The notes under the pieces: model-generated
The model's input: only the letters and a program-made list of their open reading frames with translations
What the model was told of the DNA's origin: nothing
Database searches by the model: none
Translations under genes and position numbers: made by a program
Shown: piece by piece, positions 34,633 through 44,200 of the stretch
Numbering within the stretch: position 1 is the first letter of the stretch
Layout: the number at the start of each line of letters is the position of its first letter
NCBI GenBank assembly: GCA_018242215.1
Contig: JAFECG010000021.1
Location: forward strand, 183,112 to 247,111
Direction: 5' to 3'
Length of the DNA: 64,000 bases
Source: Pseudomonadota bacterium
GTDB taxonomy: Bacteria > Pseudomonadota > Alphaproteobacteria > Rhizobiales > Hyphomicrobiaceae

Positions 34633-35334
34633 TCATTGCTGCCCGGTCATTGCTCGGACACTTTTTGGATTATAGGGGCGGCCATTCTCATTGACGAAGC
34701 CAGCTTCGGCGAGCGCCTTGCTGATCCGTTGGTAACTGAGCCGCTCGCCGGTCTTCGGATTGGCTCGACGCAACCTCTTTGCTTCCGCAACGACCTCGGG
34801 CCGGGTTTCCGAGTGTGACTTCCGCCCTTCAACTTTTCGACGATCGACACCGGAACCGCGCTTGCGATCGCGAGCTGCTTTGAGCTTCTTTACGAGGCGC
34901 GTTCGCTCGAGCTGCGAGAACACGCCCATGATCTGCCTCATAGCCACCCTGAACTCGTCGTCGCTATCAGTAAGGTCATCGCCATTTGCGGTAAGCACGC
35001 GCACGCCGAAACTCACGAGCAGAGCAATACCAGCCTCCTGGGTCATCAAGTGCCGGGCGAACCGGCTCGCGTCTTCGACGATAACAGTTCGGACGCCGTT
35101 ACCGACAATGCGCTCGAGGAGCGCCTTGAAGCCAGGCCGCCCTTCGATCGGATCCTTGCCGCTGACGGCCTCATCGTAGAATTCGCCTTCAACTCGATAC
35201 CCTGCGCGGTTCGCAAAGCCTTCGACGGCGGCGCGCTGTCGCTTTTCGCTGTCTTTGTCCGCTCCGACGTTTGCCGCCGAGCTCGTCCGGTAATAGGCCA
35301 GAGCTGGCACTCGGTTTTTGTTCGTAATGGCCAT
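34633..35334 (-). CDS. Small serine recombinase (resolvase/invertase)
   Basis: 233 residues. The catalytic domain has ALAYYRTSSAANVG (Ser about 18), YDEAVSGKDPIEGRPGFKALL, EDASRFARHLMTQEAGI and QLERTRLVKKLKAARDRKR. A C-terminal helix-turn-helix (LSYQRISKALAEAGFVNENGRPYNPKSVRAM) completes the resolvase layout. It is unrelated in detail to the two large recombinases. It may act as a resolvase, or as an invertase of a nearby segment; I see no obvious inverted repeat pair. Confidence 0.88.
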   Translation of the reverse strand: MAITNKNRVPALAYYRTSSAANVGADKDSEKRQRAAVEGFANRAGYRVEGEFYDEAVSGKDPIEGRPGFKALLERIVGNGVRTVIVEDASRFARHLMTQEAGIALLVSFGVRVLTANGDDLTDSDDEFRVAMRQIMGVFSQLERTRLVKKLKAARDRKRGSGVDRRKVEGRKSHSETRPEVVAEAKRLRRANPKTGERLSYQRISKALAEAGFVNENGRPYNPKSVRAMTGQQ

Positions 35335-35623
35335 TGCAAAGCCCTGTATTTCTTGATGCTTTGATGAGTTATTATTACCTATTCCTCAGAAAAGGTAATG
35401 AATATGGCGGCCGTTTGCAAGATCACCACTCAGAACGAAAGGGTGTTTTGTAGACGTTTGTGAAAAGTCGGGCCAAGTCACGACGCAAGACCGCTCCTAC
35501 TCGGCTAGCGAGCCATTGCGGTGGGTATATGCATTTCAATCCTAGGGTTTCCGTGCGGCGATATAGAAGATCGGCTTCTCGCGTGCCTGTAGAGAGGTAA
35601 CTCGAACGCCTAAAGGCGACACC
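35335..35623. other. Intergenic region
   Basis: 289 bp upstream of the resolvase gene and downstream of the 35624 gene. AT-rich at 35375-35405, a likely promoter for the resolvase. Nothing else is seen. Confidence 0.35.
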
Positions 35624-36244
35624 TCATCCCTCGCCCCGCAATTTCTGTCGGATGATGGGGAAGCACTGGGCTTCAATAGCTTTCTCAAAATCCGAGATGA
35701 GCGTGCCGATCTCGTCGTTCTCCGCGTCCGAATTCCAAACGGCAGCTTCTAATTTTCTGCGAAATTGATCATCTCGGTATGGCTCGTTTCTATACGCTGC
35801 TCGCATCAGCATGCCAGCTGAGACCTGTACGGAGCTTCTGGCCTGATGGATCTTCATGAATGTGGCAGCGGTGCTCTTGCCGAATACGGCCATAAAGCGC
35901 GGCTGCAACTTCCAGACACGTTCAAAATATTCACTGTTCTTTTCGAGACGCTTCAGAATTGCAAAGAATGGCCCGGCGCGACGGCGTTGATCTTTGTCGC
36001 CTTTCAGCTCCTCCCACTCAAGTTCCACAGACCCGGGATTTCTGATCGCGTCAAATATAAACTTGGCCTCATAGCCGAGCGCCGACGCCTCCAGGCCGAT
36101 CTCAATGCGCTTTTCTTCGAGCTTTTCTCGCTTCCATCTTTCAAATGTTCTGAAGCCCGCAAAAGCAATTCCGCCAGTGAGAACGAAGCCGATTATCGTG
36201 AGCAGTTGCGTCCAGCCAAAAATCCAGGGATCAGCAAACGACAT
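35624..36244 (-). CDS. Hypothetical membrane-anchored protein
   Basis: 206 residues with one N-terminal membrane helix (LLTIIGFVLTGGIAFAGFRTF, about 14-34). A charged helical cytoplasmic domain follows (RWKREKLEEKRIEIGLEASALGYEAKFIFDAIRNPG ...). I do not recognise it; proteins of this layout are frequent in genomic islands. Its promoter should lie in 36245-36267, or it may be co-transcribed with the lipoprotein gene at 36268-36684. Confidence 0.55.
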   Translation of the reverse strand: MSFADPWIFGWTQLLTIIGFVLTGGIAFAGFRTFERWKREKLEEKRIEIGLEASALGYEAKFIFDAIRNPGSVELEWEELKGDKDQRRRAGPFFAILKRLEKNSEYFERVWKLQPRFMAVFGKSTAATFMKIHQARSSVQVSAGMLMRAAYRNEPYRDDQFRRKLEAAVWNSDAENDEIGTLISDFEKAIEAQCFPIIRQKLRGEG

Positions 36245-36267
36245 AGGGTCTTCTCAAATCTAATATC

Positions 36268-36684
36268 TTAATTTTTGCTTATGGAAGACGTTGCTATTTC
36301 GCAGCTGTACTTGAACTCCCACTGCGGGTTAACGAGCAAATAGCCATCCGTAATTTTGCAGTTGCGTCCGGTCTGCTTCAGGTACGCTTGTGCCGCCTCC
36401 TCAAACACGGGCTTGGGAGTCGCCGTAACTGTTGGATTGAGCAGGAGGCCACCCGCGAACCCTTGTGCGGCAGCTGATGCGAGGCTCGACGTAATCATCA
36501 TCCGGCCTTCGGCGGGCTTATCGAAGACCCGGAAGGTATCATATTGCGTTGCGACCTGTTGAACTGGCACCCCATCATAGGCCTGCATGATGTAATTCAT
36601 GCTTGCACATCCGCTGACGCCGATCCCGGTGAACGCTGTCGCAAAAAATATCCGCCAACCGCGTGTCTGTGCCAGCATATACAT
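36268..36684 (-). CDS. Hypothetical lipoprotein
   Basis: 138 residues from the ATG at 36684, which follows GGCGGGGGC. A signal sequence ends in the lipobox GVSGC (Cys about 25), so the protein is probably lipid-anchored. The mature part has ATQYDTFRVFDKPAEGRMMITSSLASAAAQGF and a C-terminal Cys pair (GRNCKI, FKYSCE). The frame extends to 36993, but the extra 100 residues look non-coding. Function unknown. Confidence 0.65.
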   Translation of the reverse strand: MYMLAQTRGWRIFFATAFTGIGVSGCASMNYIMQAYDGVPVQQVATQYDTFRVFDKPAEGRMMITSSLASAAAQGFAGGLLLNPTVTATPKPVFEEAAQAYLKQTGRNCKITDGYLLVNPQWEFKYSCEIATSSISKN

Positions 36685-36971
36685 GCAGATGCCCCCGCCG
36701 CTGATTCCCCCGCAAACATTCTGGATACTGATGATCAATTGTCGAGGACGATAGATCGCCCCTTTGATGGATATGCACAGTGAAGGTTCCGACGGTCCGC
36801 GGCGAGGCTGAACTGTTCTACTATCTACATGGCGACCATAGAGTAGGGACACCTGCGTGTTGCAAAGCGGCACTGCGTGGAACGCTATCCATCTGCAATT
36901 CATCGGTAGCGTCGGCGACTCTGCTATAGGTCTTCTCGTTGCGTCGTGTAGAACCCTAGGGGGGAGAAGCG

Positions 36972-37220
36972 ATGCCGAGGCCGCGAAAATCATCTGGTGT
37001 CACGGCTCTACCGCGGAGCACGCTCGACGCTCCGCCCAAGCGCGATCCCGACACCAGTGTGAAGAGAGACCGGAGAAGGGCAAATTCGAAACTTATCGAC
37101 GCGTTCTACAGGCTGGCGGCCGCACTTGAGCGAGATGCGGCTCACAAACGACGCCACCCCTTTGAATGTCGAGAAGCAGAAACGGTCGAAACGATCTTGA
37201 AGAAGTCCGAGGCGGCCTGA
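36972..37220 (+). CDS. Small basic hypothetical protein (82 aa)
   Basis: ATG at 36972 with GGGGGAG upstream. The N-terminus is basic (MPRPRKSSGVTALPRS) and the C-terminal helix is KLIDAFYRLAAALERDAAHKRRHPFECREAETVETILKKS. Probably a small DNA-associated or phage-related protein. Family unknown. Confidence 0.5.
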   Translation: MPRPRKSSGVTALPRSTLDAPPKRDPDTSVKRDRRRANSKLIDAFYRLAAALERDAAHKRRHPFECREAETVETILKKSEAA

Positions 37221-37678
37221 GCGCTGCCGGTTTCTTCAGTTTCCGATGGAACGGGGCTGCGCTGAAACGCCGGCGACAGTCAGGGTAACATCACTGTCGC
37301 GACCAAGCGAATACTGGGCACTTGATTCTCTGCGACGCCAGAGTGTCAAATGCGATGCTTCAGTTGCTGCGCACCACCGTCGTAGCTCCAGAGGATAACC
37401 GCGTCATTACCGTTTGCGGTGCCCGGTGTCCAGAACGTTAGGGCAATGATAGAGTGGTTGCTCCGAGGCGACGATCCGACTCTGGTGGCCCTAGCTTAAG
37501 GATTTGGGAATACGATCGGCGGAAGTTCCCGACAACTTTTGCGGAACTTGCGGTCGGAATTTCCGGGGTTTAACCCTTCGGTCGCGGCAACCGCGTCCGG
37601 CAACCAGTCTAGCGGAACCGTGACCACATCGCGAGCGGGAGCTATGTTGGCAAACCACTAGGTGGAGGATGGTTTCAA
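37221..37678. other. Gene-free stretch
   Basis: 458 bp of ordinary GC content without a convincing ORF, repeat or RNA. The last 50 bp carry the promoter and the GGTGGAGGA ribosome site of the DUF2188-like gene. Confidence 0.4.
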
Positions 37679-37927
37679 ATGGCAAAGCCCCGTAATCCCC
37701 CGCTCCCGCGGTTCGAAGTTGCTTACGACCCACAGAAAGACGATTGGGCGCTAACTTCGCAATCGGGCAGGGTGGTCAAGCGCGAACCCACAAAAGGCGA
37801 ATTACTCGACGGCGGCCTTGGTCAGTACATCTCCACCGGGACAGTGCGGATCCACAAAGAGGACGGCAAATTTCAGGAAGAACGTACGTTCCCTCGTTCT
37901 CGGGACCCGAAGAAATCACCCGGCTGA
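37679..37927 (+). CDS. DUF2188-like small protein
   Basis: 82 residues. The pattern FEVAYDPQKDDWALTSQSGRVVKREPTKGELLDGGLGQYISTGTVRIHKEDGKFQEERTF follows the DUF2188 profile (a short beta-rich domain with W-x-V, a central turn and a terminal GxxxEERTF-type strand). The ribosome site is GGAGG. The function of the family is unknown. Confidence 0.6.
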   Translation: MAKPRNPPLPRFEVAYDPQKDDWALTSQSGRVVKREPTKGELLDGGLGQYISTGTVRIHKEDGKFQEERTFPRSRDPKKSPG

Positions 37928-38001
37928 GAGAGGCTTCCAGCTTGGAAAGGATTCGATGGGCCGTTCCTGGAACTTCCGACAGAGCGGCGCATACTTGAGC
38001 C

Positions 38002-38817
38002 TCAGGCTGCGCGACTTCCTACGTGATGCCGATCGAATTCGGTGATGCTCCGTTGGCTTACTCCTCTCATTTGTGAGAGCGCGGCTTCAGAGGTGTGCGC
38101 AAAAACTGAGGACTGGACCAATGTGTAGTAGTAGGCGCGCAGCGGGGTTCCGTGTTCATTTCGTACGACACGTTGCGTAGCCTCATCCTTGATGCGCTCT
38201 CGCGTTTTTGCGATCCCTGGCATGTTTTTCAGGTGATCGAGAAACAGCCACTCGGGCATCCGCGAAATGCTCCAGGTGGCCGACCAGTATTGATACCTCT
38301 GTACCCACTCGGCTCCAGAACGGCGGACCTGACTTCCCGGTTCGATTTCTGAAACCTCGAAAGACATGAATTCGGCCATCTGCGCTTCCGGCGACATGAA
38401 GACCCGGGGCTCTTTTAGGGCGGGACTCTGCGCAGTTGCCGAATAATCTGTTGTTTTTTCCGTCCCTTGAGAGATCGATTGTGTCGACGAGCCATCGAAT
38501 AATTTCGATCCCGACCTTGGGACTCGGTCACGGCTGAGGCAGGGACTCGGTCCGCATTGGGCCGGGACTTGGGTGGCGGCGGCCCGGCCACGAGAGGCCC
38601 GGACTCTTGCGACTGCAATCCGGCGGCGAAGGTTGCATAGGCGAAGCTCATCTGTCGAAATACCGGCGGACGCGGCCTCGCGCCATTCCATTATTCGCCG
38701 CGCCGCAATCGATATTGCCAGAGTCGCAACCGACGCAAAGATGATGATCGCCAGCCCGGCAGGATCGGGCGAGAAGTTTGCGGCGTCTTGAAGCTGCGTG
38801 ATACTTGCGAGCCTCAC
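38002..38817 (-). CDS. Hypothetical protein with N-terminal membrane helix
   Basis: 271 residues. One membrane helix (GLAIIIFASVATLAISIAAR, about 21-40) precedes a low-complexity Arg/Ser region. A folded C-terminal domain follows (VQRYQYWSATWSISRMPEWLFLDHLKNMPGIAKTRERI ... TPLRAYYYTLV). The start overlaps the stop of the 38814 gene (4 bp), so the two are coupled. Not recognised. Confidence 0.5.
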   Translation of the reverse strand: MRLASITQLQDAANFSPDPAGLAIIIFASVATLAISIAARRIMEWREAASAGISTDELRLCNLRRRIAVARVRASRGRAAATQVPAQCGPSPCLSRDRVPRSGSKLFDGSSTQSISQGTEKTTDYSATAQSPALKEPRVFMSPEAQMAEFMSFEVSEIEPGSQVRRSGAEWVQRYQYWSATWSISRMPEWLFLDHLKNMPGIAKTRERIKDEATQRVVRNEHGTPLRAYYYTLVQSSVFAHTSEAALSQMRGVSQRSITEFDRHHVGSRAA

Positions 38818-39623
38818 ATTGCACCCCCGCTCGATGGTACGGGTGGCCCATCTTCTCTATCCCGCTCCAATGTAGCGTCCGGCTCGCGACATTCGGCGCG
38901 CCAGCGCTCCGGCCAGCGCTCTGGGGGAACGCCTTCGGCTTGTAGCGTCTCGAGTAGCTCGACGATCGCGACCAAATACGGCTGCACTCTCGCCGGCCTT
39001 CCATTGGAATCGACTTCGCATCGCCAAAGCCTGCTGAGCGCGTCAGGACTTTTTTCGAGAGCGCGGGCAAATCGGGCACTTGCATTCTGACCCCCGAGCG
39101 CCTTCGAGACGCGGTCCTTCATCTCGCGATGATCAGGGCATTCGCGAATAGGCGGTGCTCTCCGCGTCGAGCGCTGCAGTTCCTCTGCGCTGTTTATGGC
39201 TCGCCACCTTTCCGGAAAGTCCTTCAGATCCGCGCCCGCGTCACTGAGCGCTTCTAGCATCTCGACGATCGTCAGGAGATCGAATTCTGCTCTTGAGCTT
39301 CGACCTTCGAACGCGCCCGCCACGGTCCCTTGCGCCAATTCCAGAGCGTGGGAAAGCCGAGGCGCGAGGCAGCGTGCGCCGAACAGGTTGCTGTATCGCT
39401 TCCGAAGGACGTTCGGCGCCACGTCCGTCGTGTCCCTCGAGCCCCCGTTCCAGATCGCCGGCATTTGAGCCGATGGATGCAAGAGGAGGCATTTACGAAG
39501 CTCGATTATGGCCCAGACTCGCGGCTGAATAGGATGATCGAACCGCTGTGGCGTGCAGGCAAGAACGCGCGCCAGGTCGAATTTCCAATCTCTGCCAAGA
39601 ATCGCCTCTATCTGCGAGCTCAT
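38814..39623 (-). CDS. Hypothetical protein with three helical internal repeats
   Basis: 269 residues. A helical unit recurs three times: about 12-55 (FDLARVLACTPQRFDHP ... VWAIIELRKCLL), 88-145 (RLSHALELAQGTVAGAFEG ... LTIVEMLEALSDAG ... FPERWRA) and 183-250 (RFARALEKSPDALSRLW ... VAIVELLETLQAEG ... WPERWRA). Each unit looks like a helix-turn-helix followed by a VE(M/L)LE-L helix. It may bind DNA or RNA repetitively. It is coupled to the membrane-helix gene downstream. Confidence 0.55.
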   Translation of the reverse strand: MSSQIEAILGRDWKFDLARVLACTPQRFDHPIQPRVWAIIELRKCLLLHPSAQMPAIWNGGSRDTTDVAPNVLRKRYSNLFGARCLAPRLSHALELAQGTVAGAFEGRSSRAEFDLLTIVEMLEALSDAGADLKDFPERWRAINSAEELQRSTRRAPPIRECPDHREMKDRVSKALGGQNASARFARALEKSPDALSRLWRCEVDSNGRPARVQPYLVAIVELLETLQAEGVPPERWPERWRAECREPDATLERDREDGPPVPSSGGAM

Positions 39624-39881
39624 CGCAATAGCCTGCCCAGATGCCTCTCAAAAACCGCGGACAAATCGTGAATCGACGATGTAGTCTTGTAGCTCATATT
39701 AAACGCGAAACTCTTGGATCGACTCACAGAATTTGGATTGCTCGCAATGACGAGCGGTCTAGAAAAAATATATCAAGCCAAAAACGTGCGCCGGAAAAAA
39801 TTTCAGTAATCGCGCGGTCTTCAGCATCGAGCCTTCCAAGATTTTGACTCCCCCCTGGGGTGCTGGCGCCTCCCTACTCAT
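39624..39881. other. Intergenic region
   Basis: 258 bp, AT-rich near 39765-39800, containing no gene I can support. It lies between the 3' end of the tape-measure gene and the promoter side of the 38814-39623 gene. Confidence 0.35.
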
Positions 39882-42084
39882 TCACACCACTCCGCGGTCC
39901 TTGGCCTGCTGGTAGGCCTGCACCGAAACGGCCGGGATCGAGGCCTGCGTCTCGGCGAGGGCCGCCTTGATGTCGGCGATGCTTTCCGGATAGGCGCCCT
40001 GGGCATTGATCGTGACCGGCATGTTGATGACCGGCGGACCGGACGATCCGCCGCCGCTCGGCAGCGCATTGTTCGGGATGACCTTGCCGGGGAACGTCGG
40101 CCAGATCATTTCCGGGCCGCGCTCGCCGACCATCATCGGGCCCGGCATGAAGTCGCCGCCGTCGGCGAAGGCCGGAATGACGCTGGTGCCGGCCGCCCAG
40201 CTCGCCGCCGACGGCATCGCGGCACTGCTGCCGAGCCCGAATAGCTGGCCGAGAAGTCCGGAGCCGCCAGTCTGTGAGCCGGTGAGGAAGTTGGCGAGCG
40301 GGTTCAGCACGGCGGCCTTGAACTCGATCTCGGCGAGGTCGGCGAGGATCGACGCCGCCATTTCCTTCACCGTCACCTCGGAGCCGTTCGCCCAGCGCCG
40401 GAAGGCACTGTCGAGATTGCTCGTCACGGCGTTGCCGACGTCGCCGAGCAGCTTCATCTGATTCTGGGCTTCGATCTGCGCCGTCGTCGCCTGGGCCTGC
40501 GCGAGCGCCTCTTCCTTGATCTGGGCGATGCGCTCCGGCGAAAGCGCGATGCCGCGCGCGGTCAGGTTCTCGATCTGCTGCTGCGCGATGGCATCGGCGC
40601 GGCCGGCTTCGGAACTGTCGTAGAGCGCCGACGTCCGCTCCTTGATCTGCGCCGTCTGCCGCTCCATGCCCTGGATCGTCTGGTCGATCGTGTTGTTCTG
40701 GCGATTGGAATCGCGCTGGCGCTGGCGTTGATCAGCATCGGCCATCAGCTGCAGCTGAGCCTGTGCCTGAAGAGTCATCTGTGTATCGACGACGGCCTCC
40801 TGATCGGAGTTCAGAGGACCAAGCTTATCGATGGCGCGGGCATTGCGCGCTTGCGCGGTATAGGCCGCGGCCGCGACGGTCGCCATGCCGAGGACGGCGA
40901 CGCGATCCTGAAGGGCGGCGGTCTCGTCGACCATCTGGTCGAGGAACTGCTTGGTGTCGGCGTCTTTTTTCTTCTGATCCTGATAGGCTTGAAGGGCATC
41001 TGCCGCCTTGTGCATGCGGTCAGTGTATTTGTCGACAACGCGATCTTCCGCATCGTCGTCAAGTTCGACCGGATTGCCCTTCGAATCGACCTCGTTTTCG
41101 AGTGCAGCTCGCGCTTTCAGTTCCGCACGATAGATGGCGCTTTCGGCCGACGACATTTTCATCGTCTCGACGTTGAGTTCCATCGCTTCCGTCTCGTCTT
41201 TCAGAGACTGGATCGCTTTGGTGCCCTCGACCACCCGGTCAGCCTTGCCATCGGCTAAGATCTTCTCCCCGCCGGCCAACTGATTGAGCACGAAGATCTG
41301 CGTTTGCATCCTTGCGATTTCTTCGTTGAGTTTGTCGATCGAGGATTGATCGACCGCCCCCCCCCACAGCAACATTCATGCTTTGCAGAGCGGCGAGCTG
41401 ATCCTGAAGGGCGGCAAGCGATTCCTTTGCCCTCGTGACACTTTCCTCGAGAGTGCCAAGAGATTGATACTTCTCCGGGATGAATGTGTTTTCGAACCCA
41501 TATTTGAGCGCATCGAGCGCATCTTTGAGCCCGCGGAAGGCGTTCGCCACTATGCCGGTGCTCGTTGCTGAAAGATCGGCGGCGTTTTCGAATCCGAGCA
41601 ATCCGGACGCCGCACCCAGCGCTTTTTCCTTAGTCTCATCCCAAGCGACGTAGAGGCTGCCCGTCAACACGTCCTGCAGATCCGAGGCGGATTTCTGGAC
41701 GTCATCCCATTCCTTCGTTGTTCCGGTTTGCGAGGCAATAAAATTTCCAACGGGATTTACGGCGCTCGCCGTCAATTGGAGGAATGCCGTAAATTCATTC
41801 AGCTTTCCGAGAAGCCCGGTGATCTTTGTCGCAATGGCTTCGACGCTCTCTGCGGTGCCCTGCCCGACAAGCCCGTCGAATAGGCCCTTGAGCATCCCAC
41901 CCAGGTTTCCCGCACCGTCGCCGGTTTTTCCCAGCGCGCGATCCAGCAATGAAAGGTTATTGTTTCCCTCATCGGCGAACCGCTTCACGAGGTTCTGCGC
42001 CGCCGTGAGGCCAGCCTCGAGCTTGTCAGTCGAGGAATCGATGACGACGCGCATGTTGGCGATCGAGGAAAAGGCTTCAGGCAT
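39882..42084 (-). pseudogene. Phage tail tape-measure protein, split by a poly-G frameshift
   Basis: The N-terminal frame (42084 to about 41239, SSIANMRVVIDSSTDKLEAGLTAAQNLVKRF...) and the C-terminal frame (41375 to 39882) join at a run of nine G (41357-41365 as C on the plus strand). Removing one G restores one frame of about 733 residues. The C-terminal part has long coiled-coil/Gln-Ala-rich stretches. It ends with the tape-measure signature FADGGDFMPGPMMVGERGPEMIWP, and a P-P-V-I-N-M-P beta segment. It is either a pseudogene, a slippage-expressed gene, or a homopolymer sequencing error. Confidence 0.75.
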
Positions 42085-42595
42085 CTATCGCTTCCATTTC
42101 TGACGATAGTTTCTGTCGTACCTCGTGGCACATACCGATGCAGGCTGCGACGGATGGAAACCCTGATGCCGTGCGAGTTTTAACAAACGTGTGCGCCGCA
42201 CGTTTTAAAACCGGCACCGAAAAACCTTCCTCCATCAGCGCAGCGATTAAATCCTCAATGAACCGCTCGGGAGCACGGCGACGCACGACGAAGTGCGCAG
42301 TGAGCGCTTCGATAAAATTAGTGCGGATTTCGTCTGGCGTGGACACTCTCGCCTCCTGGTTTGTGCAGTCGGCGACGATTCCGATTTCTAAGGAAGAGGC
42401 TAATTTTGTTTCTAACGGGCATGTCGCAACCGGGCTTTTTGGTTTTTGTTCCGCGAGTCCGTCCCGCAACACCCTCCAAACCGTCGACTTCGAACGGCCC
42501 AATCTCTTGGCTATCCGGGGCATGGGCATGCCAAGCGCCGCCAGCTCCCTAATTCTCTGGACCTCAAACGCCGTGACATGCTCGCCCCTAGACAC
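42077..42595 (-). CDS. Phage-type helix-turn-helix protein
   Basis: About 172 residues from the GTG at 42595 (AAAGGG 8 nt upstream). A longer ATG start at 42652 would overlap the preceding gene by 65 bp. The N-terminal HTH is FEVQRIRELAALGMPMPRIAKRLGRSKSTVWRVLRDG. The C-terminal domain (RRAPERFIEDLIAALMEEGFSVPVLKRAAHTFVKTRTASGFPSVA) resembles replication or packaging-accessory proteins. Its last 8 bp overlap the tape-measure start. Confidence 0.6.
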   Translation of the reverse strand: MSRGEHVTAFEVQRIRELAALGMPMPRIAKRLGRSKSTVWRVLRDGLAEQKPKSPVATCPLETKLASSLEIGIVADCTNQEARVSTPDEIRTNFIEALTAHFVVRRRAPERFIEDLIAALMEEGFSVPVLKRAAHTFVKTRTASGFPSVAACIGMCHEVRQKLSSEMEAIDA

Positions 42596-43346
42596 GGCTC
42601 GAGCCCTTTCGGCGGGCCGCAACTTTCTGATTGTGCAAATTTTGCGCGGCATGACTGATGTATTGAACCACGTGTTTGACATCGCCCGCCTGGATGCGCG
42701 GACGAGCCGCATCGAGCGCAGCCGTGATGGTCTCGACGCCCAGCGCGTCTTCCAGACGCCATAGCCACTTTACGAGGTCGGTGAGCGGCTCCGCCGGCGC
42801 CGCTTCATGCAGAAACTCCAACTCACGGGTCCGCCATCCGCGGGGGATGGGAGGGGTTCGGCCATCATTTCCCTGATCACCATTCCACGTATCTAAATCA
42901 GAATCTGACTCTGACTCTGATCTCTCGCGCCCGCACGCGTAGAGGAGGTTTTGCTCCCCAATTCGCTCACTCGTTTTATTGATATCACTTTCGTTTTTCG
43001 AATTTTCGGCATTGGTTCGTGATTTTTTCGAGCCGTTTTCGGCGTTAATTCGTCGTCGTTCCGCGCGGTTTTCGAGTTCGAATTCGGCGCGTTTGTTGGT
43101 CAAACCACTGGGCGAGATGACCAGTTTTCCACAGGCAACGAGTATCTCGCGGGCCGCTCGCCATTTGCGGCGGCTCACATGGAGCTGATGCGCCATCCAG
43201 CCATCGTCTTCCGGTAGCGGACCATCCCTATCGTAGATGAGGCAGAGGACGTCGACATAGATGCCGCGGATTTCTGGATCGAGATCGCGCGTTCCGTCCA
43301 ACCAGGCTCGACAATCAAATTTGAACCACTGAGCGGGACGTGTCAT
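42588..43346 (-). CDS. DUF1376-like phage replication/accessory protein
   Basis: 252 residues from the ATG at 43346. The N-terminus (PAQWFKFDCRAWLDGTRDLDPEIRGIYVDVLCLIYDRDGPLPEDDGWMAHQLHVSRRKWRAAREIL) follows the DUF1376 layout found in phage replication proteins. A polar Ser/Glu/Asn-rich linker and a C-terminal helical domain (ALGVETITAALDAARPRI) follow. Probably part of a prophage replication module. Confidence 0.7.
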   Translation of the reverse strand: MTRPAQWFKFDCRAWLDGTRDLDPEIRGIYVDVLCLIYDRDGPLPEDDGWMAHQLHVSRRKWRAAREILVACGKLVISPSGLTNKRAEFELENRAERRRINAENGSKKSRTNAENSKNESDINKTSERIGEQNLLYACGRERSESESDSDLDTWNGDQGNDGRTPPIPRGWRTRELEFLHEAAPAEPLTDLVKWLWRLEDALGVETITAALDAARPRIQAGDVKHVVQYISHAAQNLHNQKVAARRKGSSRV

Positions 43347-43575
43347 TGCACGCCGCCCCCGCAATTCTCGCCGTGATGGTTCCTAATGGTTTCCGTCTCT
43401 AACGCGCCCACAATCCCGGTTCCGGTTGTTGGCAGCGCGCGGATCAGCCATTTTGTGATTCGTGGATCTGGCCATGCGCACCCCGCTGTTGGTTGGATAG
43501 GGCCGCCATCGTTGGCGCGATGCGCGGCCCCTTAACTCGACGCGACTACGGTCAAACGCGATGGTCGATTTGGGC

Positions 43576-43854
43576 TCAGTCCAGCGCCGAGCGGCTCTCC
43601 ATATTTTTTGCAACCTCGGCTAACCGAGCCTTCGATTCCCGCATGAGTTCCGCGAGCAGGCGGCCATCTTCGAGTTTCGCGAAAACTGTTGGATCTCCAG
43701 CGGGGATGCCCTCTTCGCCTGCGATGTAGGCGCGCTCGAGCGCTTGTAGTTTCGCATTTAGGTCATTGAGGAGCGCGTCGACATTTGTGGTCAACTGTCG
43801 CAGCGATGCTGCGGTATGGGCCGCCAGTACGTCTAGATTGCCGGAGACCGTCAT
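43576..43854 (-). CDS. Small helical phage protein
   Basis: 92 residues, mostly helical and acidic (ASLRQLTTNVDALLNDLNAKLQALERAYIAGEEGI ... LLAELMRESKARLAEVAKNMESR). It overlaps the AlpA-like gene by 4 bp (ATGA) and is its operon partner. Unknown function. Confidence 0.6.
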   Translation of the reverse strand: MTVSGNLDVLAAHTAASLRQLTTNVDALLNDLNAKLQALERAYIAGEEGIPAGDPTVFAKLEDGRLLAELMRESKARLAEVAKNMESRSALD

Positions 43855-44105
43855 CGACGGTCGTCCAAGTCGTCGTTACCGACGGGCAGTCGAGGTCGCG
43901 AACTGATCCAGGCCATCACCTCGGCCTCTCGAAAGCCGATTAAAAATTTTCCAAGCTTGATCGGCCTCGGGAAACCCTCCGACTCCATCCAACGATACAG
44001 AGTCTGTCGTGTGGCCGGGATGATCGCCAGTACGTCCTGCATCGTGATGATCTTTCGACCTACGCTGCAATTTCCGGAACGCTCGGCATCGATGAGCATG
44101 GTCAT
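43851..44105 (-). CDS. AlpA-like helix-turn-helix regulator/excisionase
   Basis: 84 residues with the winged-HTH signature of AlpA/MerR-like excisionases (IITMQDVLAIIPATRQTLYRWMESEGFPRPIKLGKFLIGFREAEVMAWISSRP). Such proteins control prophage excision or early genes. It is the first gene of the minus-strand phage operon that runs through to the tape-measure gene. Confidence 0.75.
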   Translation of the reverse strand: MTMLIDAERSGNCSVGRKIITMQDVLAIIPATRQTLYRWMESEGFPRPIKLGKFLIGFREAEVMAWISSRPRLPVGNDDLDDRR

Positions 44106-44200
44106 GGTCCTCCAGTCCCGTCGCTGCAGATGCGACGGCGTTTGACCTGGAGTTCATTAATCCGTTAGCGGCGCGGCAACGGTGAGCTAATTACGGTGAT

